Shown here: positions 6,514 to 12,366 of the stretch, in pieces
Layout of the letters: every line of letters begins with the position of its first letter
Numbering within the stretch: position 1 is the stretch's first letter
Origin: Pseudomonadota bacterium
GTDB lineage: Bacteria; Desulfobacterota; Desulfobaccia; Desulfobaccales; 0-14-0-80-60-11
Assembly (NCBI GenBank): GCA_018897875.1
Contig: JAHIKF010000271.1
Coordinates: 1 to 12,366 of the forward strand
Length of the DNA: 12,366 bases
Direction: 5' to 3'
Notes under the pieces: generated by a model
The model's input: the letters and a program-made list of their open reading frames with translations, nothing else
Told to the model about the DNA's origin: nothing
Databases searched by the model: none
Translations under genes and position numbers: made by a program

Positions 6514-6897
6514 ATGGCGAGAATTTTGGGAGAATCGCGCCATACCCTGGCGATTCAGGACCCGGTTTCCGGTTCGGTGGTCACGCTGTATTACCGGGGG
6601 CCGACCTCGGAAGAGCGGGTGGCCTACCAGCTCTCCGCCTTCCGTTTCGAAGGCGGCGAACGGCGGTTTTGCCTGGGGGAGACGCGCCTGAAGTTCGGGC
6701 TGGAGATCCTGGCCGGGTTTGGGGCCGGGGATTTCATCATCGCGGCAGAGGGCGGGGAGACCGCCCTGGACCCGGCCCGGCATCCGGACTGGAAGGAGCG
6801 TCTGGCTGAAGATGCCCCGGACCTGGTGTCGTATCTGGCCCAACAGGTTTTTGAAGGCATGCGGGTGGCATCCCGGGGGGAGCCGGAGTGGGACTGA
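6514..6897 (+). CDS. Putative tail assembly chaperone (gpG position), 127 aa
   Basis: The start MARILGESRHTLAI at 6514 is preferred over an in-frame ATG at 6430 because GGGAGA lies just upstream and the extra 28 residues (Lys/Arg-rich, directly after the repeat element) are not protein-like. The product has an N-terminal beta hairpin (IQDPVSGSVVTLYYRGPTSE), a helix with ERVAYQLSAFRF and an acidic C-terminus. It lies between tail tube and tape measure, the place of tail assembly chaperones, which hold the tape measure protein while the tube forms. The next ORF lies in the -1 frame and overlaps it by 10 bp, as in lambda G/GT-like pairs. A run of six G (6875-6880, codons CGG GGG GAG) near the end is a candidate slippage site. 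The role is inferred from position. Confidence 0.65.
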   Translation: MARILGESRHTLAIQDPVSGSVVTLYYRGPTSEERVAYQLSAFRFEGGERRFCLGETRLKFGLEILAGFGAGDFIIAAEGGETALDPARHPDWKERLAEDAPDLVSYLAQQVFEGMRVASRGEPEWD

Positions 6898-7226
6898 GGC
6901 AGGCGCCCGGGGAGGGCCGCCAGGGCTGGCCGCTGGATAAAGAGCTCCAGGTGCTGGCCGGCGGACGCCTCTGCGGCCCGGAGGAGCGGCGGCGGTGCCG
7001 CAGCGAGAGCGGGGCCTTTGCCGACTGGGCCTGCGGGGCTTGTGCCGAGCGGGTGCGCCCGGAAGCCATCTCCCCCTGGACCTGGCACCTGGTCTTTCTG
7101 TACCAGTTGAGCCGGGCCGGGTATCCCTTCAAGGCCAATGATCTCAGTTTGGAAACCTGGCTCCTCATGGGCACGGTGCGCCGGGTCTTAGAAGGAACGC
7201 AGCGAGGACAACATGGCCACGAATAG
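6888..7226 (+). CDS. Second tail-chaperone-position protein (gpT-like position), Cys-containing, 112 aa
   Basis: The ORF can start at GTG 6888, overlapping the end of the previous gene, with GGGGAG (6877-6882) five bases upstream as ribosome binding site. Alternatively it is reached by -1 frameshifting on the six-G run, which would give a fusion of about 237 residues. The frame has a stop at 6852-6854, so no earlier independent start is available. The protein has four cysteines (29, 37, 49, 52; the last two as CGAC), which could bind a metal, followed by aromatic helices (WTWHLVFLYQLSRAGYPF). It ends 14 bp inside the tape measure gene. Position, frame and size fit the second component of a tail assembly chaperone pair. 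The sequence family is not firmly recognised. Confidence 0.6.
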   Translation: MGLRQAPGEGRQGWPLDKELQVLAGGRLCGPEERRRCRSESGAFADWACGACAERVRPEAISPWTWHLVFLYQLSRAGYPFKANDLSLETWLLMGTVRRVLEGTQRGQHGHE

Positions 7227-7977
7227 AGTTAAAAGCGGTACGAATCAGAAAAAACTGGAGGATTATCGCGCCTACCAGGAAGAGATGCTCAAGATCAGCC
7301 GGGAATACAGCCAGTCCCGCCTGGCGGTATGGGTTGACGAGGCCCGGTCCCTCCACGACACCTGGAGCGGCTTCACCCAGGAGTGGCAGGCCAACCTGGA
7401 GCAGACGACGGCCCTGGCTGGGAGTAAGTTCGAAGAGATGGCCGCCCGGGGCGAGGCCTCGGCCGGGCTTATGGCCCAGAGCTGGCAGAAGAACCTGTCG
7501 GACGTCTCCGGGGCGGTGGAGCAGTGGGGCGCCGGCTTTCTCCAGACCTTGGGGCGGGTGGCGGCGGCCTGGGGATCAAGCCTGGGGAGCCGGGGGGGCG
7601 CCCAGGAAGGCTGGTCATCGCTTTTGGGCGGGGTCCTGGATTTCGGCGGCTGGTTTCACCAGGGAGGGGTTGTGGAGGCCCACCAGGGCATGGTGATTTC
7701 CCCGGGGACCTTGATGGGGGACGAACAGCTCATCATGGCCCAGGCAGGGGAGGGGGTCCTCCCCCGGGAGAGCATGGCCCGCTTGGGGGAGAAAAACTTC
7801 GAGGCCCTGAGAACCGGCCGGTTCGAGCCCTCCGGAGGCAAAGCCGCGCCCCGCTATGACGTGACCATACAGGTCCAGACTTTGGATGCCTCCGGAGTGG
7901 CGGGCCTGGACTGGGACCGGTTGGTGCAGCGGCACCTGGTGCCGGCTCTCAGACAAGAAGCGGATCGGCGCTGGTAA
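7213..7977 (+). CDS. Short tail tape measure protein, 254 aa
   Basis: Residues about 11-128 are predicted helical and charged (KKLEDYRAYQEEMLKISREY ... WQANLEQTTALAGSKFEEMA), as expected of the rod of a tape measure protein. Residues 137-160 (LLGGVLDFGGWFHQGGVVEA) and 168-203 (GDEQLIMAQAGEGVLPRESM, then ARLGEKNFEALRTGRF) are the glycine-rich C-terminal signature found near the end of many tape measure proteins. The start overlaps the chaperone-pair gene by 14 bp, with GCGAGGA upstream. Tape measure proteins usually have 600-1500 residues. At roughly 0.15 nm per residue, this one would set a tail of at most about 38 nm. No frameshift or stop suggests recent truncation, since the N-terminus follows normal overlap and ribosome binding spacing. 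Confidence 0.75.
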   Translation: MATNRVKSGTNQKKLEDYRAYQEEMLKISREYSQSRLAVWVDEARSLHDTWSGFTQEWQANLEQTTALAGSKFEEMAARGEASAGLMAQSWQKNLSDVSGAVEQWGAGFLQTLGRVAAAWGSSLGSRGGAQEGWSSLLGGVLDFGGWFHQGGVVEAHQGMVISPGTLMGDEQLIMAQAGEGVLPRESMARLGEKNFEALRTGRFEPSGGKAAPRYDVTIQVQTLDASGVAGLDWDRLVQRHLVPALRQEADRRW

Positions 7978-7986
7978 GGAGAGGAG

Positions 7987-8352
7987 ATGGCAAACGCCCG
8001 GTTGGAATGGACCCCATTGGGGGGCAGCAGCCAGAGCTACACCTTGCCGGTCAACTTCACCTGGGACTATCAGGAACTGGCCCAGGATGAGACCGACCGG
8101 GAACGGGCCGTGGACGGCACCTTGCGGAGTTATCTCCGGGGGCTGAAGCAGCGATGGGTTTTGCAGTTCCAGTTCATCTCCGCGGTTCAGAAGGAGATAC
8201 TGGTGGCCATCAAGCAGGCCCAGACGGATATCGATTTTTTCCGGGACGGGACCGGGGCCAAGACCTTCACCGGGGTTTGGACCAATGACCTGGATTTCCG
8301 GGAGGTGGCTCCCGGGTTATGGTCCGGAAGCATGATGCTGGAAGAGGTGTAA
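7987..8352 (+). CDS. Distal-tail-like protein, 121 aa
   Basis: The start ATG at 7987 has AAGGAGAGGAG upstream, 9 bp after the tape measure stop. The protein shows an N-terminal strand pair (ARLEWTPLGG, YTLPVNFTWDYQE), a segment RAVDGTLRSYLRGLKQRWVLQFQF, a helix with AVQKEILVAIKQAQ and C-terminal strands (FTGVWTNDLDFREV ... LWSGSMMLEEV). This fits the N-terminal beta-barrel of distal tail (Dit) proteins, in which a ring closes the end of the tail tube and carries the hub. The position between tape measure and hub supports the role. The protein is shorter than two-domain Dit proteins (about 200-300 aa), lacking the galectin-like domain. Confidence 0.65.
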   Translation: MANARLEWTPLGGSSQSYTLPVNFTWDYQELAQDETDRERAVDGTLRSYLRGLKQRWVLQFQFISAVQKEILVAIKQAQTDIDFFRDGTGAKTFTGVWTNDLDFREVAPGLWSGSMMLEEV

Positions 8353-8357
8353 TTTTA

Positions 8358-8385
8358 AGTGAGCAGTGAGCAGTAAGCAGTGAGC
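8358..8385 (+). repeat. Heptamer tandem repeat AGTGAGC, four units
   Basis: The gap between the 121-aa and 558-aa genes consists mainly of four consecutive 7-bp units: AGTGAGC, AGTGAGC, AGTAAGC, AGTGAGC, followed by a degenerate AGTTATA. There is no hairpin and no ORF. The unit length matches the other two heptamer arrays in this window although the base sequence differs. Heptamer arrays of this type (STRR elements in cyanobacteria) are known as dispersed chromosomal repeats. Confidence 0.8.
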
Positions 8386-8419
8386 AGTTATAAGTCTGCC
8401 TATCCAATAGAGAGAAACC

Positions 8420-10096
8420 ATGCGGCAAGCTGGAGCAGATTATTTACGGGAAGAAGGACGTTGCCGGGGCGCCCGGCCCCGGGTGAAGGCGGTGCTCTTC
8501 CCCTATGGGCTGGATTACGGGCTGGCCCCGGGCTCCGGGGAGTTTATCCAGACCGCCTATGGCGGCGAACCGGGGAAACTGGTGATGGGCGACGGCTACC
8601 TCACTTCCGGTTCCTGGACCTCCCCGGTGGTCCAAAGTTTTTCGCCTTACCTGGACGAGGCGGTCCCATCCTGGGACGAGCCGTCGGGACACATGGACGT
8701 GGAGATCCGGCTCCGCACCGGGGAGACGCCGGCCGGGGTGGCCCAGGCGGCTTTTACCCTGCTTGCGTCGGGGCAGGACATGTCCCTGGCCCCGTATTTC
8801 CAGGTGAAAGTGGACTTTGACGAAACTATCCGGGCCTGGGGGCTGGACGACCCCGGGGAGGCGGATGCGTTTACGGCCTATGCGGTGGACCAGGGCCCGG
8901 ATGGAGGTTTTGAGAGTTACGCCTCGGAAGGGCCGGGGTGTCTCACTGCCTTCAGCCTGGCCGGACGGCTGACTCTGCCGGAGCGGGAAATCATTGATCC
9001 GGGCGGGGTGCGGGTGGAGTTGGCCCCGGATTTCAGTGAACTCCGGACCGGCGACCACGTTCTGGTCCTGGACAACCGGGTGGGGCAATGGCTGCACCGG
9101 GCCGAAAATGCCTGTATGAAAGAGCCGGACTGGACCCGGAAGCAACTGGCGCTGTATCACGGCTGGGAGTTGACCGACGGCACGGTGGCCTGGCAGTTGC
9201 TTTACCAGGGAGTGGTGCAGCGCCTGGCCGGGATGGCCCACGGTTGGCGTCAGCCGCATCGCGTCCGCCTGGAAAGCCAGGATAGCGTGGCCGCGGGGCT
9301 CAAACAGAGGATCGGCGCCCCGGCCGACACGGGAGAGCGGCGGCCGTTTATGCGGGGCACCTATCTGGCCCGGGGGGAGCTGATCCGGGTCGTTGAGGCC
9401 GCCGCCGGCGAGATCACCCGGACCGGCAGCGGCAGCGCCACGGTGCAACTCCTGGGAACCTACCGGGGGGATTATCTCCAGGATTATCTTCTGGAAGCGG
9501 AAACGAGCGGTGAGGTGGGGAGTGCGACCTTCCGGTGGTCGCACAACCAGGGGCAGAGCTGGCAGAAGACGAATCTTACCGCGGCCGGGGCGGATGGACC
9601 GGTGGAGCTGGAGGAAGGCCTGTCGGTCTATTGGGAGCCGGGACTGGGGTCGGACCTGGTGGCCGGGGACCGCTGGACCTTTGCGGCGTCTCCGCCGATC
9701 TACCACTACCAGGTCTTTGGGGCCCCTTTCGAGGCCGTCACCGCGGTCTATCTCAGCGGGGAAGAAAACGACGACCGGGTGACGGCGGACGCGGGCACCG
9801 GCCTGATCCAGGTGAGCGGCAAGAACGCCTCGGTTACGGCCCGGGTGGTCAAGGACCACACCACCCACCCGGTGGACATGGTGGCCGATATTTTAGCCGA
9901 AGTCGGCCTCGAGGCGGCCATCGATGAGGATTCCTTTGCCCTGGCCAAGAGCCTCACCCCGGAATACGCCATTGGGATAAGGTTTGAGAATCTCACCGCG
10001 GCCCAGGCCATCCGGGAGATCATCCGGCGCTGCCTCTACGATCTCTGGATCGATTTCGGGGAGATCAAGATCAGGGCCTATCTGGGTGAGGCTTAA
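8420..10096 (+). CDS. Tail hub-like / tail-tip protein with repeat module, 558 aa
   Basis: The ATG at 8420 has AGAGAGA upstream. An N-terminal part (about 22-110) is a jelly-roll-like region (GDGYLTSGSWTSPVVQSF ... HMDVEIRLRTGE). Residues about 195-330 (ELRTGDHVLVLDNRVGQWLH, then LLYQGVVQRLAG ... HRVRLESQDSV) resemble the barrel part of phage hub proteins. Residues 336-429 carry a beta-sandwich module (GSGSATVQLLG, GEVGSATFRWSHNQGQSW, GSDLVAGDRWTF) that is repeated in the next gene. Residues about 490-558 (HPVDMVADILAEVGLEAAID ... LTAAQAIREIIRRCLYDL) are a helical and beta C-terminus typical of tail-hub proteins. It probably closes the tail tube and carries the tip fibre. The assignment rests on position and these patterns. 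No lytic enzyme domain is visible. Confidence 0.65.
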   Translation: MRQAGADYLREEGRCRGARPRVKAVLFPYGLDYGLAPGSGEFIQTAYGGEPGKLVMGDGYLTSGSWTSPVVQSFSPYLDEAVPSWDEPSGHMDVEIRLRTGETPAGVAQAAFTLLASGQDMSLAPYFQVKVDFDETIRAWGLDDPGEADAFTAYAVDQGPDGGFESYASEGPGCLTAFSLAGRLTLPEREIIDPGGVRVELAPDFSELRTGDHVLVLDNRVGQWLHRAENACMKEPDWTRKQLALYHGWELTDGTVAWQLLYQGVVQRLAGMAHGWRQPHRVRLESQDSVAAGLKQRIGAPADTGERRPFMRGTYLARGELIRVVEAAAGEITRTGSGSATVQLLGTYRGDYLQDYLLEAETSGEVGSATFRWSHNQGQSWQKTNLTAAGADGPVELEEGLSVYWEPGLGSDLVAGDRWTFAASPPIYHYQVFGAPFEAVTAVYLSGEENDDRVTADAGTGLIQVSGKNASVTARVVKDHTTHPVDMVADILAEVGLEAAIDEDSFALAKSLTPEYAIGIRFENLTAAQAIREIIRRCLYDLWIDFGEIKIRAYLGEA

Positions 10097-10098
10097 TA

Positions 10099-10130
10099 CC
10101 GTTTTCGGTTTTCAGTTTCCGGTTTTCGGT
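10099..10130 (+). repeat. Heptamer tandem repeat CGGTTTT type
   Basis: Directly after the hub stop codon lie four 7-bp units (CCGTTTT, CGGTTTT, CAGTTTC, CGGTTTT) and a partial CGGT, followed by a run of nine A (10131-10139) and a G-run. The unit resembles the GGGTTTT/AGGTTTT units at 3503-3533 and the TTTTCGG tract at 3589-3602, so this may be a diverged member of the same repeat family. Confidence 0.75.
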
Positions 10131-10146
10131 AAAAAAAAAGGGGGAA

Positions 10147-10224
10147 TGTAGGGTGCGCACTGCGCACCATCGCACTCAGGCAGTTCTCCTGTGCCGATAC
10201 AAGGTGCGCAGTGCGCACCCTACA
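10147..10224 (+). repeat. 78-bp hairpin element with perfect 22-bp inverted repeats (REP/MITE-like)
   Basis: The arms 10147-10168 and 10203-10224 are perfectly complementary over 22 bp. Each arm is itself an odd palindrome (GGTGCGCA, one base, TGCGCACC). The 34-bp centre continues the symmetry: ATCGCAC pairs with GTGC-C-GAT with one bulged C, so the whole element can form a long stem or cruciform. It begins and ends with TGTA/TACA. No ORF lies inside. The structure is that of a dispersed palindromic element, inserted between the hub gene and the tail-tip gene, 41 bp before the start codon at 10266. Confidence 0.85.
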
Positions 10225-10265
10225 CATAGCTGCTGAGAGCAGCGATTTTCCAACAAGGAATCACC

Positions 10266-12366
10266 ATGGGACGCATTCAATGGACCCGGGCTTCACAGTT
10301 TAATTGGGTCTTCGACAATATGGGCGGGACCCCGCTCCAGGAGGCGGTGGCCGGCAACTGGCATCAGGCCGTGGCCGCGGTTGACGAGGCGGGCGGCGTG
10401 GCAATCACCGTCCCGAACCCCGGCGGCGGCCAGGTCTGCTGGGTCCGGGGGGTATGGCCGGCAAACACTACGTTCCCCTGGGAAGGCTTTTGGGCCGAGC
10501 CCATGGGCGGGGATCTCACCAACTATTACCCGGGCGGGTCCTTTGCCAATGAGGCGGACCTCACCACCATCACCCTGGGGACGGCGCTGCCGGTGGGAGC
10601 TGTGGTGCAGCTCTACTATATGTATTACACCGGGGAGCAGGCCGAGAAGTATGAACCGCTGAACAATTATCCCTGCATCCGCCGGGCCTGCCGGGCCCGG
10701 GACGATTACACCTATGATTTTGCCGTGGACCGGATGCTGGACCTGATGGTCTTGCTGCACCTGGCGGGGCGGGAGCGGGGCCGGGACTATGGCCCGTTGA
10801 TCCGGTTCCTCTGGGATGCCTTTGTTAAGCGGGAGGAGTCTCGTACTTCGCCCCTGATGCATGACGACTTTGAGCGCCAGCAGTGGGACCGGGGGGCGCA
10901 CCTGCTCTATCGGGGCGCTACCGGTGGGGAGACGGCTTTTCAGGCCTTCCAAAACGAGCTGGCCGCGGGCATGAGTGGCCGGGCGCTCCACGTCAAGGCG
11001 GCGCTGCCCACCGGCGGGGACGCGGCCTGGTTCGGCTACGGGCTGGACTGGTCCCTGGGTGCGGACCCCTTCAAGACCATGGACCGTCTCACCTTCACCT
11101 TGCAGGGGGTCGGCAGCACCAGCCGCCTGCACAACCTCACCAAGATCGGCAGCGGCAGCGCCACCCTCTTGCTCCTGGGGGACTATGTCAAGCAGGAGAA
11201 GCGGCGGTTTGTGGTGGAGATGGAGACTACAGGCGAGGTGGGGGCGGCCACCTTCCGCTGGTCCAAAGACGGCGGGCTCACCTGGGAAGCCGCGGGCCTT
11301 ACGAGCGGGGACCGGCAGCACCCGTTGACCCTGGAGGACGACCTGGCCGTGGCTTGGGAGGGAGGCTCCGGCACCGACCTGGTGGCGGGGGATTTTTGGA
11401 TGTTTTGGGGCGGCGAGCCCATTATTCACCCCCGTCGCCTCCTGGTGACGCTGAACGACTCCAGCCATGAGGACTCGGACCCCTGGGGTTCCGAACATAC
11501 GTATGTCCACGCCATTCCGGACCGCTTTACCGAAGCCACCGCCTTTGACCTGCCGTTGGGCCAGTTCTGGCGCCGGGACAACCTCATCGATGACGGCGAC
11601 CGGGTCCAGGCCATGTGGGGCAGCTGGTACTCCGCCAGCCAGGCAGGCGACAGCGACATCACCATCGGCACCCGGGAAGAAACCGAAATTCTCCTGGGGG
11701 AGACCTTTTACACCCAGCGGCACATCACCTGGGACCTGTCCCCGTATGCCACCGCTTTCGGGGTCTGGGCCGGGATCGATACGGCGCGCTGCAACTCCGC
11801 CGGTCATGTCAACGTCAACTTTCTCATCAAACCGGTGGTGGCCGGGGCCGGTTCCCTCAGCCTGCGCGTCAAAGTCAAAGACGCCCAGGGCAGCTATTTC
11901 TACCGGGATGAGACGGTCCAGGTCAACGCCTGGCAGCGGCTGAGCGTAACCCTGGGGGAGATGACGCTGGAATCGGGAGCCTACCCCCTCACCCATCCCC
12001 TCCAGGTGGTGGATGTGGGCTGCCCGACTTCTCCCCCCAGCAACGGGGCGTTTTATCTCACCGACCTCAAGTTCGATGAGCACCAAACCTTTGCCGCGGC
12101 CGACCGCCTCCGGGTAGTGGAATTCAAGATGGAGCAGCAGGGCCTGACCGAGCACGAGTGGTGGCTGGACGAAGTGGCCCTCAACCTTACGGCTGCGGAC
12201 CCTTATCCTTATGCGCCCCGGCTGGCCATTTCCCTGACCCCTTATGGCCAGAACCCCTGGCGGGGTCCCACCCCGGTGCATTACGCCCAACCCCTGGCGC
12301 CTTACCTGGTGGGGGCCATGGACCTCAGCCAGACCTATCTTGAGCTGCACCGCGACGCCCAGGAGG
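10266..12366 (+). CDS. Large tail-tip / fibre protein (partial, 3' end outside window)
   Basis: The ATG at 10266 has AAGGAA (10255-10260) upstream and the frame stays open for 700 codons to the right edge. Residues 1-130 are beta-rich (WVRGVWPANTTFPWEGFW, VGAVVQLYYMYYTGEQ). Residues about 155-195 are helical (MLDLMVLLHLAGRERG, LIRFLWDAFVKREESR). Residues 200-290 look like a carbohydrate-binding-type beta-sandwich (FERQQWDRGAHLLYRG ... FGYGLDWSLGADPF). Residues 295-388 are the module shared with the preceding hub (GSGSATLLLLG, GEVGAATFRWSKDGGLTW, TDLVAGDFW). Residues 430-640 contain another jelly-roll-like stretch (AMWGSWYSASQAGDSD, HITWDLSPYATAFGVW, GAFYLTDLKFDEH). It probably forms the tail tip or receptor-binding fibre attached to the hub. 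No catalytic motif is recognised. A long antisense ORF over the same bases is a shadow. Confidence 0.75.
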   Translation, partial: MGRIQWTRASQFNWVFDNMGGTPLQEAVAGNWHQAVAAVDEAGGVAITVPNPGGGQVCWVRGVWPANTTFPWEGFWAEPMGGDLTNYYPGGSFANEADLTTITLGTALPVGAVVQLYYMYYTGEQAEKYEPLNNYPCIRRACRARDDYTYDFAVDRMLDLMVLLHLAGRERGRDYGPLIRFLWDAFVKREESRTSPLMHDDFERQQWDRGAHLLYRGATGGETAFQAFQNELAAGMSGRALHVKAALPTGGDAAWFGYGLDWSLGADPFKTMDRLTFTLQGVGSTSRLHNLTKIGSGSATLLLLGDYVKQEKRRFVVEMETTGEVGAATFRWSKDGGLTWEAAGLTSGDRQHPLTLEDDLAVAWEGGSGTDLVAGDFWMFWGGEPIIHPRRLLVTLNDSSHEDSDPWGSEHTYVHAIPDRFTEATAFDLPLGQFWRRDNLIDDGDRVQAMWGSWYSASQAGDSDITIGTREETEILLGETFYTQRHITWDLSPYATAFGVWAGIDTARCNSAGHVNVNFLIKPVVAGAGSLSLRVKVKDAQGSYFYRDETVQVNAWQRLSVTLGEMTLESGAYPLTHPLQVVDVGCPTSPPSNGAFYLTDLKFDEHQTFAAADRLRVVEFKMEQQGLTEHEWWLDEVALNLTAADPYPYAPRLAISLTPYGQNPWRGPTPVHYAQPLAPYLVGAMDLSQTYLELHRDAQE

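Noticed and set aside
8444..9868. 474-codon ORF on the - strand
   Set aside because: It is a mirror of the hub gene for the same reason; the composition is Pro/Gly/Arg/His-rich and there is no support from neighbours.
10293..12350. 685-codon ORF on the - strand
   Set aside because: It is antisense to a fully open + strand frame with proper start, ribosome binding site, tail-protein motifs and the 94-residue module. In GC-rich DNA a strong GC3 bias keeps the opposite frame open, and its translation is rich in Gly, Pro, Arg, His and Val without recognisable domains.

Overview
The window is an accessory, phage-derived region: a run of structural genes for a long-tailed phage or prophage, all on the + strand. 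The genes are tightly packed, with ATGA overlaps, 10-14 bp overlaps and short spacers, and most starts have purine-rich ribosome binding sites. GC is high (about 63% in the sampled line 2701-2760) with strong preference for G or C at third codon positions. The homologues that come to mind are Mu-like phages and prophages of Desulfobacterota-type hosts. No host gene, integrase, capsid or terminase gene lies in the window, so the host assignment is an inference with modest confidence.

Layout. 1-228 is the tail end of a small beta-rich virion protein. 229-639 is a weakly coding gap with two doubtful small ORFs. 636-3331 encodes two overlapping adhesin or fibre-like proteins (597 and 301 aa). The first has an AT-rich core unlike its surroundings. 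A 58-aa ORF (3322-3498) and a 110-aa BppU-like beta-sandwich protein (3641-3973) follow. 4103-4977 encodes Mu gp36-like (DUF1320) and gp37-like neck or tail-completion proteins. The tail tube gene (4999-6294) comes next with no sheath gene, which points to a non-contractile tail. Then come an overlapping pair in the tail-assembly-chaperone position (6514-7226), a very short tape measure protein (254 aa), a distal-tail-like protein, a 558-aa tail hub-like protein and a large tail-tip or fibre protein that runs off the right end.

How they work together: the tube protein stacks around the tape measure with help from the chaperones, gp36/gp37 homologues finish the neck and tail terminus, the 121-aa, 558-aa and 700+-aa proteins build the tip, and the adhesin-like proteins at 636-3973 probably decorate the virion. 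Their position upstream of the neck genes leaves open whether they sit on the head or the tail.

The most unusual features are: (i) intergenic gaps filled with host-style dispersed repeats, several sharing a 7-bp period, including inverted copies that flank the BppU-like gene; (ii) a 94-residue module shared without gaps (about 50% identity by hand count) by the hub and the downstream tail-tip protein; (iii) a miniature tape measure implying a tail of at most about 38 nm; (iv) a run of six G that could serve as both slippage site and ribosome binding site in the chaperone pair. No wholly new enzymatic or defence system was recognised.
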